From Ipomoea triloba (Eukaryota > Streptophyta > Magnoliopsida > Solanales > Convolvulaceae): a stretch of DNA of 64,000 bases. The notes beneath the pieces were generated by a model that was given only the letters and a program-made list of their open reading frames with translations, ran no database searches and was not told where the DNA came from. Made by a program: the position numbers and the translations under genes. Each line of letters opens with the position of its first letter. The stretch's first letter is position 1. Where the stretch lies: positions 31,008,192-31,072,191 of the forward strand of contig NC_044924.1 of the NCBI RefSeq assembly GCF_003576645.1. Reading direction: 5' to 3'. Below, one piece after another: positions 37,546 through 50,283 of the stretch.

Positions 37546-38540
37546 TTGGGCCGAGTTATATTTTAATGGGCCCATTGTATCGGAAGCCCAGGTATCGATT
37601 TGATACTCTGCTTTTTTTTCTTTTTGCGACGAATAATATAGAGGTTTGAGGAGATAGGAATATTTTGCCATTCGTCACTAAATTCGTTCACTTCATGTTT
37701 TAAATTTTGCTACTCTTCAGTCTTCACTAATGCAAAAATAAATAAGAACTGCAACCTTATAAATAATGTATATAAATTTCAAACTTACAATCTAAGGTTT
37801 TGACTTTAAAGATTTAGAACCAAATTTTAATGTGTCTAAATGGTAATGAAAATAAATTGGGTGTGAAAACTTGCATTTACTACTTGGTCCGCCTTATAGT
37901 TGAAAATTGTAAGAATAAGCATCAATAGTATTTAATAATTAACAAAAATTTATTGTTAATTCTTTAAAAGCCAAGATTACTATTTGTCAATAAAATAATG
38001 ACAATAAACATTTTCATTATAATTTTTGCACAATACAATATTTACCGATTTCCTAGTTAATTAGAAAATTAGAAGCCGTATGAGCAACTTAGTTAGCCAG
38101 ATAGGTGAAGTTTGGGAAGAAAGACTAATGATCTAGTCTCGACAGTGTGGAGCAACCTCTCAAAGTAAGGGACTCCTTGTATGCGATCAACAAAAAATCT
38201 AGTCTTTGTGTTCAGCTAAATTACCATAATTTACCTATTTGAAAAGAAATTAATTTACTCTAAATAGGGCGAATGTAAACAACATTAGTTATTTATATAA
38301 AACATTAGTTTATCATTTATATGACAATACTTAAATATTTATTTACACAATCAAAAATGCATATAAGTTGCAACGAATAATTCTTAACTCATTTTTTGTA
38401 TGCCAGCCCGAATATAATCGGGCGGCCCGTTTTCTGTGTTTGTAAGTCCGATTTGGGACCATTTTTCTTATGGATTACGGATTACCCGTTTACTTGCGTT
38501 GTAAATTGAATTTCCAAAATTAAACGAATGCACATAAAAA
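37546..38540. other. 3' flank and AT-rich intergenic DNA
   Basis: No further gene is visible. The first 150 bp after the stop are moderately GC-rich and probably 3' untranslated sequence. Confidence 0.5.
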
Positions 38541-38612
38541 AGCCCCCAGCGAGGATCGAACTCGCGACCTTTCCCTTACGAAGGGAACGCACTACCACTA
38601 TGCTATGGAGGC
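38541..38612 (-). tRNA. tRNA-Thr (anticodon CGT)
   Basis: The 72-nt minus-strand sequence folds as a cloverleaf: acceptor GCCTCCA with TGGGGGC, D arm AGCATAGTGGTAGTGC, anticodon arm TTCCC-TTCGTAA-GGGAA with CGT, and T arm GCGAGTTCGATCCTCGC. T is the discriminator base. It is intronless, nuclear type and probably functional. Confidence 0.93.
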
Positions 38613-40273
38613 TTTTGATGTTACTGGATAAAGGTTAAATATAATTACGCAAAAACCTAATAGAGAAATTAAAGTTAAGACTATGTTTGGTAAAACTAGC
38701 TAAAAACTGAAGAACTGTTAAGCCAATTGATTATACTTAAAAGTGTTCAGTAAAATTAGTTTTTTGAAAAATTGATAAATATAAAAAGACAAAAAAGAAC
38801 ACCTTCATAAAATTTAAATAGTTTTAAATTTAAATAGGTTTGTTTACATATTCATTTTGAAATGAAACTATTAGCATAATGATAATCTAGCATCGCATAA
38901 TGAAGTAGCAATATTGTTTTGAATCTCCTACATTTCAATATATATATAACTTTAATGATGTAAGAATAATTTTATCTGATAAAAAATAATATTACAATAT
39001 TTGTAAAGTAATGTAAAATTGTACCATTATAGAAATACAAACAAAAATATTAATACGATAATGACCTAAATCATTCTCATAATACAAAAGCATAATTAAA
39101 ATATTGAGTCTTGTTATAAGTAATAAAAAGAAGATTCAATTAAACGAAAAAGGGGAAAAAAACTTAACCTATATTTGTTTTCAAATAATGGCGAGGCGAT
39201 CAAGTGGCATGAGGTTCCTCCCAGAGTTATTCAGAGATATCTATGCGAAGATGAGTTAGGCCTTCTTGGTGGCCTTAACATTGTTAGGATCAGTTAATGA
39301 TCATGGATGTTCTCCTCCCCTTCCCCCAAAAAAAAATGTAAGAAAATAATTTTCAAGATTCCTTATTTCAGTTATTTGTGATATTTGATGCTCAACTTTG
39401 AATGCTATGTATATAGTTTGCCTAATTAATTAACTAAAGTTTATATTAATTTTTATATTGTATTTTTTAATGCATTCTAACATATTCATAGTATATACAA
39501 TATTTTGATATATACGATCTCTCGTTGACACATGGGTTTTCTGTTTTTTTAATTAACACACATGTTTTCAATTTTTTGTTAGTTTTGTTGACTAAAGAAA
39601 ATTTCCTGACAAGTTTGATGTCAATTTTACAATGACAAAATAGGGTTTGTTGTATTTATTTGATGTAACTTTAAGATATTCATTTTTTTTTTATCATTTA
39701 TTAATATTTAACTTATACATTACTTGACATGTTTCGTTTTGTATGCATGATTTAATTATTATTCATTGCTTACTTAACTTTTATTTTTATTTTTTAACAA
39801 TTTCTTATGCTTTTGCATGTAAATGTAGTTTTCTGTATTTTTTTTAGTACTACTGACTCTATTACATTGTAGTATCTGTTTATCTATATTTTCTCAACAT
39901 GTTCAAGTACAAAGAGTCAATATTGCATCCGCTGATTCTCGATCTCATGGCACCCCATTTGGGAGAGCCAATTTCTTATGCTTTTGTAAATGTAGTGTTC
40001 TGTATTTAATAGAACTTTAAATGTAATATTTATAATAAATTAAATATTATTAAAAGAAATAATTTGAGTCAAACTTAATTTTTGTATAATAACGAGTTCA
40101 ATAGAATAATAGAGACAAGATAATTTTTGATTGATTTGGATGAGATAATAGAGAGGAAAGAGAGTGTTTGAGTCCATTGTATCTTGGATTTTTGTAATAT
40201 ACATTATATGTGTATGCTCTTCACACATTTGATTGGCGCATTAAAGTAGTCGTCAACGGGTGACCACTCTGAC

Positions 40274-40311
<38 letters not shown>

Positions 40312-42372
40312 TGTTTAATCTTCCAATTCAAAATCCACATGGCAAAAAAAAAAAAAAAAGTTGCAAAAAGATGATTGGAGATGTCTTAATAAGTACATTT
40401 TAAGGTGAAAGAGTAGGATTTGACAAGTAACAACTAATACTATACATATTCTCACTTCTAACTATATATTTTTACTCTCGTTAATATGACAATCATTGTT
40501 GATATAAAAAGAAAATGTGAAACATAGTTTTTTTCATTCATTTCCTTCTAACAATAAAATTAGAACACTTACGTGGAGGGAAACTTTACTTCCCACAATA
40601 TACTTATCATTTCCCACCAACCTAGCAATGTATGGAAAAACAAGAATAAAAAAAAAAACATTCGTTCCTATCAAAGCATGTGCAAGAAAATTAAGGAAAA
40701 TTCTAATCGCAGTGGGTGTAACAAAAGGCTTATATATTAATGTGGTAAGTAAGAGTTGACCAAAACTATTTATTGTAGTATATATTATTATATTAAAAGA
40801 GTAAGTTCAATGATAAAATGAAAAAATAAGATAAGAAAAAGGAACAAAAATAAATGGGGCAGTTGGTATTTGGTAAGTGTGGTCCTAAGGGGATTAGTTT
40901 TCCGTAGTGAACAAGGGTTGAGCCAAATGGTGGATGGAGCTATTATCCTCCATACATATATGCATGCATTGCCAAATGACAAAGAAATTAAAGATGTTTG
41001 TCTTACAAATGATATCCAATTTTTTTTTTTTTTTTTTTTTTTTGCTTTCCCTATGCAAGGAGGATTCCGCATATCCTATCTCCTATGCATCTCACTTGTT
41101 ATCCTTGTACCCTCTACAAGACAAAATCCACACACACACTCCATGTTTTGTCCAATATTTGGAGTAGATGTGAATGTATATGTTTCATGTATGAAAAATG
41201 TTTACTCTACTTTTCATGAATTTTTTTAGGCTTTCTTTACGGTTGACAATGAGTCGGACAATATTGAGTATCCCATTGTATGAGCTCTAATATGATAGGT
41301 ATGTTTTAGGTAGTAATGAAAATTTGTAAATGAGTTTTGGAACAATAATTAAGTTCTTGCCCCTAACGATTTTGAAACTAGTATAGGTAATATTCATTTG
41401 GCAATACAATAAAACATCAAAATACCAACAAATTTAGCAATAGACGAATTAAATACCTACATATTTTAACGCTTTACCAATGAGAATCTCTTGATTAATT
41501 AATACATATGAATTTAAGTAATTTACATATGAATTTGTTTAATAATAAATTTGATTTTTCTTGCATTGTAATGTGGGTTCAATTGGGTAGTTCTAGTTTC
41601 TAGATGTATTTGCATACGGGTTATATGAGTTAAAACAATTTTAATAAAATTCATTCAAAAAAAAAAAATTAATGGGCTGACCTGTTTAGCCCATTAGCCG
41701 GTCCTACACGGGTTGGGTTGGCCAAATCCCAACCCGTGAAAATATACAGGCCAAGCTGGCCTGTTTTGACAACTCTAAAAACAATTTTAAAAAAATACTA
41801 AAATAAAAAGTAATTTGAACCATTCATTTCATCAAATAATTTGAGAGACATTTTTTAGTACCTGTTATAAGTCTAACTTTATTGATTCTTATTAGTATAG
41901 TAGATATAGATAATTGTTTATGCAAAAAACAAAGGTTGTGTCCATGTGCATATAGCTAGTTCGAAAACAACCAGAATACATGCAACTATTCTGAAAAAGT
42001 AGTTTTTTTTGTACATATAAAGAATATGATTAGCCAACTAAAAAAAACAGACACAACAAAGCAAAAATAAAACAAAATATTCAAAAATTAAGATCGAAGC
42101 CCCTGAAACTCTTGTTCAAGAATTAATGCTCAGCGGTGTCATATACATACGATTCACCCACAACTAACTTTACCTGCTTACGGCTTACATCATCACATGG
42201 TTATATTTTCATAATTTGATTATTAATATGCGAAAGAAATAAAAAAAAAAATAGAAATAAATTATAATGCATAATCCCCCATTGACTTGGAGTGATATTC
42301 ACTCCCTGCCTTCCACTTACTATTCAAAAGCCTTATTCACCGCCCACTCTCTCTTTAACTGAAATTTTTACC
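38613..42372. other. Gene-free intergenic region upstream of the invertase gene
   Basis: No gene-like frame. It contains an (ATT)n run at 40277-40311, a poly-T tract at 41020-41043, and a segment of higher complexity at 39188-39330 that looks like a retroposon fragment but that I cannot classify. A hAT end lies at about 41670-41778. Confidence 0.55.
41670..41778. mobile_element. Single end of a hAT-type element
   Basis: On the minus strand the segment reads AGAGTTGTCAAAACAGGCC and goes on with GGCC-, CCAACCC- and GGGCTAA-containing subterminal sequence, typical of hAT ends. The partner end was not identified, so it may be truncated. Confidence 0.45.
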
Positions 42373-42380
42373 TATAAAAA
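42373..42380 (+). promoter_or_regulatory. Likely TATA box of the invertase gene
   Basis: TATAAAAA lies 105 bp before the start codon, a normal distance for a leader of about 75 nt. Confidence 0.5.
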
Positions 42381-42484
42381 TCTCACAATGTTTATACCAA
42401 AGTACATACATAAAATGAATAATAATAAAAAAACATAAAAATAAAACTGTGAAATTTACTGACATTAATTTACCTTGCAAAAGT

Positions 42485-43945
42485 ATGGATTCCCAAGACC
42501 GGTCCAAGGAATCGTCGGCGATACTGATGCCGCCGCCGTCACCTTACACCCCACTGTTGGCCGGCAAGTCTGCGTCCCCCACCAGAAGACGCGACTTCGC
42601 CTCCGCTCTCGCTGCCGTCTCATTGGCGGCGCTGGTGGGCGTCACAGTGTTTCTTGTGGTGGCACTGAGGGTGGACAACGCCGGAAAATCCAAGACCCCG
42701 GCTATCGTTTCGTCGGTGCTACCTAATGCCACGGTTACCAGGCCGCCGCCGGCGGTGGCGCGTGGCGTCGCGGAGGGTGTTTCCAATAAGTCATTTGGTC
42801 CGTCTGGGGTTGATCAACCCTTTATATGGACTGATGACATGCTGAGTTGGCAAAGAACTGCCTTCCATTTTCAGCCTATGAAAAATTGGATGAATGGTAT
42901 GTTACATTACTCATGCATGTATATACGCTGAATGGCCAGTCCTAAACTGCCTCGCAGTGGGACAGGTTAGGGCCTACCCTGGGGTCACGGGCTTTTTATA
43001 TTAATTACATCGCACTTTAGTTGAGAAAAAAAAAACTCATGTATATAATATGTTGTGTCCAATAATTAATTTGTTGTGTTTTCTTCTATGTATTTTTTTG
43101 CATGAATTTGATGATGCGGAATTTGGATGGGTGTTTCAGATCCTAATGGTACGTCATATTCAATTCTATATGTATTTCTTTTTACTTATGTTATATTAGA
43201 CATAATACATATAAATGATCTTTCCCACCTTGATTATATTATTAGTCATTGTTTAACTATCATGAGTCATGACATATTTTCAAGTTCTAGTTAACTGTTT
43301 AATTAGAAGATCAGTGAACTGTCAGTTCTTACACTAGCCAAAACGGTAAGTTCTTAGTCTAATTCTCGTTTTTAGAATATTAATTCTTCCGATTATAGTT
43401 GTTCGCTACTTTCTGCTACGAATTAATAATAGCGTTAATTTTTGCTTATGAAAAAAAAAAAAAAACATAATATTACTTTGTTGAATGGGTGCATGTTATA
43501 TATATTTAGGTCCATTATTCTACAAGGGATGGTATCATCTTTTCTATCAATACAACCCGGAGTCGGCGGTATGGGGGAACATTGTATGGGGGCATGCGGT
43601 GTCACGTGACTTGATCCACTGGCGCCACCTTCCCATTGCCATGGTTCCCGACCACTGGTACGACGCCAACGGCGTCTGGACCGGCTCCGCCACCTTCCTC
43701 CCCGACGGCCAGCTTCTCATGCTCTACACCGGAGCAACCAACGACTATGTACAGGTAAGGGAGTAATCAAATCGAATATAAGTCAAATATTTTACTATTT
43801 TATTTGAATTTAACTATATTGAAAAATTAAATTAAATATTCGAATCTCAAATTTTATTTGTATTTTATTTAACTATATTATTTGAATATATTCGATGTTA
43901 TTTGACTCAAATATTTGAATTTAAACGGCATAATTTATTTTTTTA

Positions 43946-44000
<55 letters not shown>

Positions 44001-46573
44001 CGAATATTAATTGAATCGAACAAATACTTTGATTCATATTCATATATGAAAAAATATTTGAATCACAATATACGAATTTTGAAGTATGAATGGAATTTAA
44101 AGTATTTGATTTACACCTTTACATGCAGGTTCAAAATCTAGCGTACCCGGAAGATCTATCCGACCCGCTTTTGCTCAAATGGGTCAAGTATGAGGGTAAC
44201 CCGGTCCTTGTTCCGCCCTCGGGAATCGGGTCCCGGGATTTCCGTGATCCCACAACTGCCTGGTACAGTGAAGCCCAGGGCAGGTGGCACATCATGATTG
44301 GTTCCAAGATTAACAGGACTGGGATCACCATGGTTTTTGACACCGAGGACTTCAAGCACTTCAGGCTGGTAAACGGGTTGGCCCATGGAGTTGCGGGTAC
44401 GGGTATGTGGGAGTGTGTGGATTTTTACCCAGTTTCGACCACCGAAGGGATCGGGCTCGACACCTCGTACGTTGGGCCCAACATAAAGCATGTTTTGAAG
44501 ACCAGCCTTGATGATGACCGGAATGACTATTATGCCCTTGGAACGTACCAGGAGCCGGGCGAGAAATGGAGGCCCGATGATCCCACCATCGACGCCGGCA
44601 TCGGGTTAAGATATGATTATGGAACATATTATGCCTCTAAATCATTCTATGATCCATCAAAGAAGAGGAGAGTTAATTGGGGTTGGATTACTGAAATTGA
44701 CAGTGAAACTTCTGATTTACAAAAGGGTTGGGCTTCACTTCAGGTACATTATTAAAGATATCAAGAGTTTTATTCATTATTATCAAAATTCTCTTTTATG
44801 TGCATACTGTGATTTCCCTTGTCACCCAAAATAAGCATGGCAAAATATGGGTTGAAAAATAGTGTTACATTACAAAAAATGCCCTTAATCGTTTCTTGCC
44901 ATGTTTGCCTTTTTCTATTATTTATTACTAGCTCTTTCCTATTTTATTTGTCCTACTTACTATTAATTGGTTAAACCAACTCTTTGTTGTTTAGTTTTAT
45001 TATATTCTTGTCAAAACTCTTTTTGAACTTATCGCAATGAGTCTTTTTAGTGCAATTTATCTCTGGTAGTCTTGTTTTCCCTCGTCACCAAAAAAAAAAA
45101 TATGAAGGCAAAATATGGGTCGGAAAATAGTGTAAAATTACAAAAGGCCCCTAATGGTTTCTTGCAATGTTTGCCTTTTTTCTATTATTTTGAATTTGAC
45201 TTATGGAAAGTATGCAATAATGTGACATGTATAGGGCATACCAAGGACCATATTGTTTGACAACAAAACCGGCACCAACCTCATACAATGGCCAGTGGAG
45301 GAGGTTGAGAAGCTAAGAGGTCAAAGATCCAAATTTGAGAAGGTGGAGGTGAAACCAGGTTCGGTTGTACAACTTGACGTGGGAAAGGCGGATGAGGTTA
45401 ATAACCACATTTTTATCTTTTCTTTCTATAGTAAAGCATAGTTAAAGCCAAGCACATTGTGTCACTTTTGTAGCTCTTCTTGAAGGAGAGTCACAGCTCG
45501 GTGATGGTTTTTTGACTCTTTGAACTGTAATAGATAGAGAAAGTATATAAAACTTAAAATAGAACAGATAAAAGCTAGCATGCTAAACGATTGAACTAGT
45601 ATAATATAACTTGTATGTATCTTGAAATTTTGTGGTAAATATATAGTTGGATATCGTGGCGGAGTTTGAAGTTGAAAAGGATGCATTTGAAAAAGCAGTA
45701 GGAAGTGACATCCCATATAGTTGCGCAGCCGGAGCTGCCCAACGCGGTGTTTTAGGGCCGTTTGGCTTGCTTGTTATTGCTAAGGATGATTTTTCCGAGC
45801 ACACTCCGATCTACTTCTACATTGCCAAGGATACAAAAGGAAATTTCAAAACTTTCTTCTGTGCTGATCACTTAAGGTCCTTCCTAAACCCTATTGTTTT
45901 ACTCCTTATTTATATCTGAAAAATGTTCGATTTTGATTAATTAGTTAATCGTCAACTCAACCTCAAAAGAGAGATTTATCTCACCTACGTGTAATGTTAA
46001 TTAAACTTATTACAAATTACTTTTTTAGGTCATCCCTGGCCAACGATGTAAGAAAGATAACCTATGGTAGCACAGTTTCTGTCCTCGACGGTGAAAATTT
46101 CTCAGTGCGAATATTGGTAATTACATTCAAAAGTTTTTTCTCCAGTAACTTTTATATAGTACTGCTACTAGTATTTGTGACTCACTGCAATAATCGAGAC
46201 GACTATTCAAGAGTCTTCTAAGCATAAACATTATATTAGCGGGCATGGACAATTCAGTTGGTGATGAGTGAAATTTGGGAAGAATATAAAAATGAATGAT
46301 TGTTTGCATGGGATGGGATGGCAGGTGGATCATTCAATAGTGGAGAGCTTTGGTCAAGGTGGAAGGACATGCATAACATCAAGAATCTATCCAACTAGTG
46401 CAGTTGGTGAAGATGCAAAGGTGTTTGTGTTCAACAATGCAACGGATGCCACCATTACCGCATCGGTTGAGATCTGGCAAATGTCTGAAATGGATTCTGC
46501 TGCTCCTCACAACTTCAACAACTGGGGAACTTGTACCTACATCATCTTCATCGTCTTCTTCTTCCTCTTGTAG
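42485..46573 (+). CDS. Vacuolar acid invertase (beta-fructofuranosidase, GH32)
   Basis: Eight exons join in phase: 42485-42896, 43140-43148, 43510-43754, 44129-44743, 45235-45396, 45647-45876, 46029-46116 and 46325-46573, giving 669 residues. The enzyme hydrolyses sucrose to glucose and fructose in the vacuole. The precursor has a cytosolic tail with PYTPLL, a membrane anchor at about residues 39-61, then a propeptide. The GH32 motifs are all present: NDPNG with nucleophile D138, FRDP (D262) and WECVDF with acid/base E317. Val after WEC marks the vacuolar rather than the cell-wall class, which has Pro. The 9-nt mini-exon encoding DPN, the 162-nt exon 5 and the exon borders before [14 protein letters not shown] and VDHSIVESF match the usual invertase structure. 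Two oddities are an extra intron after NDYVQ that splits the normally large third exon, and a hydrophobic C-terminus, [13 protein letters not shown]. All catalytic positions are intact, so activity is expected. Confidence 0.95.
43951..43998. repeat. (AT)n microsatellite in invertase intron 3
   Basis: A pure AT run inside the extra intron that divides the catalytic-domain exon. Confidence 0.9.
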
Positions 46574-46979
46574 TTTCACATCTCTCTCATCTTAATTAGG
46601 GTTTTTAGTATACATTTTTGTTGGTGGAATTGAAACTCTTTACTTTACATGCATGTAATCATGAAATAAAAACAGATTGGTGCTAATAAGTTATTAACGA
46701 TAATGTAATATCATTGAACTTAGTATGTTTGTACTTTGCCATCTTTTACAAGAAATGAAAGTAGCAGGGGTATTTTTGTCATATCAAGTCATTGAAAAAG
46801 AGCATTGATTTTTTTTTTTTAAATTGCCTCTGTGGGAAAATTTCAGTTCTAGGTATGACAACGTTGGAATAATCAAAATTTATTATATTTTGTATATTAT
46901 ATTTCTCGCTAATTATTGTAAAAATAAAAATAGAGTTAATTTGGTCTAATTTAATCCTTAAAATCAATACTTAAACAAT

Positions 46980-47900
46980 TATAAAAAGCCTTGAGCTCTT
47001 CTTCATATTTTGCAAATGGGCTTAACTTGAATTTTCTTCATCTTTAAACATACCAATGAAGAGTTGTCTTAATTGTTTGGGACTTGGACCTTGTGATTGA
47101 TCCAATTGGTATTCTCAATGGATCTTCAGTATACTGGGCTGCATCATCCTCCCTTTCTTAAAAATGATTTGACCCTGAATCTGTACAATCATATAGGGAT
47201 AAATATGAAACATTTTAGAGTATAAGAGACATTGTATTCTGCCTCGGCCCAAGATCAACTTTATAAGTATTGTTTTTGATCCGTCACTTGAAACGGGCCG
47301 CTATAATACTTTTCTTTATCGGAATAAGGGTCAAATAGGCCACTGAACTATACACCAAAATGCAATTAGGTCATTGAACTAAAAAAAAATGCAATTGGGT
47401 CCCTGAACTACACAAATTCATGTGATTTGATCCAAAATGACTTGTTTTACCTGCTTTGCCGGTTACCAATTTTAAAATAATTTTAAATAAAATAATTAAT
47501 TAAAATTAAAAAAGAAAAAAAAAGTTTCGGCCGAAACTTTTTTTTTTAATTTTAATTAATTATTTTATTTAAAATTATTAATATTATTTTTAAAATTGAT
47601 AACCGGCAAAGCAGGTAAAACAAGTCATTTTGGATCAAATTGCATTGTGTAATTCAAGGACCTAATTGCATTGTTTTTTAGTTCAATGGCCTAATTGCAT
47701 TTTCGTGTGTAATTCAGTGGCTTATTTGACCCTTATTCCTTCTTTATCAAATGGAGTTCTTATTGGACTTTCTTGCTTCTTCCACCTTGATGTTTTAAAG
47801 ATGTAGTGATGGGCCTTATTGCGATGAACCCGTTATGAGCTTTTATTTGATCCGGTATGAGTTGGTTCTTATCACTCTCTCATTCTTTAAAAGGATTCGT
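46980..47900 (-). mobile_element. Ty3/gypsy-type retrotransposon relic
   Basis: On the minus strand, 47160-47036 encodes a short frame containing DDAAQYTEDPLRIPIGSITR followed by SKSQTIKTTLHW and a stop. It resembles the G-P/S-I-T-R-S-K segment common near one end of plant gypsy polyproteins. At 47885-47740 a LDSRTNPF-like peptide fits the same kind of element. No reverse transcriptase or LTR pair is recognisable. A MULE MITE lies between the two pieces. Confidence 0.45.
47321..47739. mobile_element. MULE-type MITE with near-perfect long inverted repeats
   Basis: The ends GGAATAAGGGTCAAATAGGC and GGAATAAGGGTCAAATAAGC (minus strand) start arms of about 200 bp that meet at AAAGTTTCGGCCGAAACTTT. 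The 9-bp duplication TTCTTTATC is perfect at 47312-47320 and 47740-47748. Each arm repeats a TGCAATTAGGTCATTGAAC-type motif two to three times. The element can form one long hairpin, so any read-through transcript is a plausible small-RNA source. It encodes nothing. Confidence 0.93.
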
Positions 47901-49360
47901 CCTCGAATCTGGATGTTTAATGAGAGACAAATCATATTAAATATATAGTATTTGTGTAACATGCATTTTCATATCTTATGCTTGTTCCAAAATGATGAAA
48001 TAAAGATATGAGTATATGATTTGAAAAGGATGTGGCAACCACCTAATTTACTACATTTTTTGTTTGCGTGGTTTGGTCCATTCATGTCAATTTTGATGGC
48101 GGAGAGAAACAAATCATATGGAAAAGGATTGACAAGTGCCAGCTTCGGACATACTCCTCCTGCATCAATTTCATCAAAGCTCTTCGCCGACATATTATTT
48201 AGGTTTTGTACCCAACATTATTGTACTAATTAATTTATTACTTCTTGTATCATTTTATGTGTCTCAAACTCTTAATTAACGTCTTAACAATATGTATCTA
48301 ATTAAGTTAACGAGCATTAATTAAGTTATTTATAATTCAATTTTTCATAAAACTAAGTTTGTTATTAATATAGACAATTTTATATTTAAAAATTATATTA
48401 AAATATTATTAAATAAAAAATAAATATATTAAAAAGAGTTAATTTGACGAATAAATAATAAATATATCAATAAAATGAGACATAGTGAGTATTAAGATAA
48501 ATTTTATGACTTCATACGATATTATGTTGTATTTTTAAATAAAAAGTTTATTATTTATATTATCATATCTTCAATTTTGTTATTTTTTTTCTCCCAAATT
48601 CACATTCTATGTTCTAACATTCATCTCATAAAATAAGAAAATTCTTTATATTTATTAGTTACTTATGAATTAGCCTATTTAACTATGAGTTTAAAAATAA
48701 TATATTACATACCCAAATACAATGTGTGTGTGTATGTGTATATATATAACATCATATAAGAAAGTAAATTTGAAAAGAAAATGTATCATCAGTTTTTTAT
48801 GTTTATTAATTACCAGCAAATTAGTTTTTTTCTTTTATTTTAAAACACCAGTAAATTAGTTAATATTTATATTTTTGTTTTCTCTTCCTTTATTATATAT
48901 TTATTAAATATTATTAAAAATGATCAAATAATTTCAAGTCAAGAGATAACAATTAAAAATAATTTTAAAAAGAAAATAAAAAAAAAATATGTAACATTTG
49001 AAAAAACTCGGTCAGGCGGTCAGGCCCACAACATGACTGGGCAGCAGGGCTGACCTTAGAATATATCCGTTATAGCGTGTACGGTCGCTTTCTTCAAAAT
49101 GAGCCATTAAATTTTTAAATGATAAAATATTAAAATAATAAAAATAAAAAATGACCAAAGAGTTTTTCACTTTCTCATACGTAAAATAAGGAAATTATAA
49201 AAATATCACATAATACATTTGCCTAGGTTGTCTAATCTTATTACAATAATGTATGTTTGTATCAAGTTGATTAATAATAAATTAATAATTAATTAATTAT
49301 TAATAGTATAGGTAACATAAATTAATAATTAATTAAATTTTTTTTATTACAATGGCAGGA
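47901..49360. other. AT-rich intergenic DNA
   Basis: A complex-sequence patch at 48010-48190 has open frames on both strands but no recognisable domain. The rest is AT-rich with no visible element. Confidence 0.5.
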
Positions 49361-49364
49361 ATTT

Positions 49365-49602
49365 TGACCGCTGTTGATCCTTCAATTTAGTGTGGCTTCA
49401 AACTGGTGGGCACTCTAAATCGCCCAAGCGAACGTATGTGCATTTGAGCGGCGGTGAGACGCAATTGCGCATCTCACCTTTATTTTTTTTTCTTCTATAA
49501 CCTGCAAAAATCTTGTTGCAGGAAAAAAAATAAAAAAAACCTTGCATCCCATTTCTTCCTAAAAAATTGAGCAAAAACCCATAATGGGATTGCTCTAAGG
49601 TC
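49365..49602. mobile_element. MITE with GC-rich core (copy D)
   Basis: The right end on the minus strand reads TTAGAGCAATCCCATTATGG, related to the termini of the other copies. The core at 49415-49478 is GC-rich with GTGAGACGCAATTGCGCATC. A T-rich tract follows. Left end uncertain. Confidence 0.5.
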
Positions 49603-50283
49603 TTAGCCTTAGGAATGCACTTACTTTAAAACATATGAGTGAATTGTCACACTTCGATGTCATATCTAACACGATTATGATGAGTTTCAACGTGTGAAAT
49701 CTTTCTATATTCTAGTTGAATTTTAGTTGAAAAACTGGGATGTGTGGTTTAACAACTACTTTAAAACTCATCGTATAAAAGTTTTGCATACTTTGATGTC
49801 TTACATAACACGAATAGATTAATCTCGGTGTGTGAGATATTTTTATACTATGAGTGAAGAACAGGTAGTTAACCAAAGAATAAGTAATAAAACAACATCT
49901 TATTTTGAAGATTTTTTAAATTCATAATATCATTGGTGTAGCTTGCATTATTGTGAAAAATTAAAGAATAATTTGAAATGGTGGACAGACAAAATCTAGT
50001 TGTACACACTTCAATTCAATTACGAGTACAAAAAGCTTAGCTTACGCGTGTGGACGATGAAATTGCTGAGTGTTGTTTGTGTAACTCTGAGCTGTCTACC
50101 CGTTGTCACCCCTCCATTACCCATCACCTCCTGTTCGCATCCATTCCCTGCCGTTCATCTCTAATTTTTGTATATGATTTTGTGTCGTGTCAAAAAGTGA
50201 CTAGTCTAGACTGCATCAATAGAATTTAACTCTTACAATAATTTAACTTTGCAGTTGCATTAACAATTTGCTTACAAGTTAAA
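49603..50283. other. AT-rich intergenic DNA
   Basis: Two diverged copies of a sentence of about 130 bp ending GTGTGAGAT/GTGTGAAATC (about 49640-49700 and 49770-49840) are visible. No gene. Confidence 0.45.

Noticed and set aside
36967..37671. 234-codon minus-strand frame and a 133-codon plus-strand frame over the DOG1-domain gene
   Set aside because: Both are shadow frames caused by GC-rich codon use; only the DOG1 frame shows conserved motifs.
44131..44627. Minus-strand frames opposite invertase exon 4
   Set aside because: They mirror the coding exon and contain no recognisable protein.
42485..46573. Cell-wall invertase or fructan-synthesising enzyme
   Set aside because: The N-terminal membrane anchor and WECVDF (not WECPDF) indicate the vacuolar class. 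Nothing seen points to fructosyltransferase specificity, though sequence alone cannot exclude it fully.
48021..48233. A 70-codon frame in complex sequence (contains FAWFGPFMSILMAERNKSYG)
   Set aside because: No domain, no neighbouring exons and an equally open frame on the other strand, so I could not support a gene.
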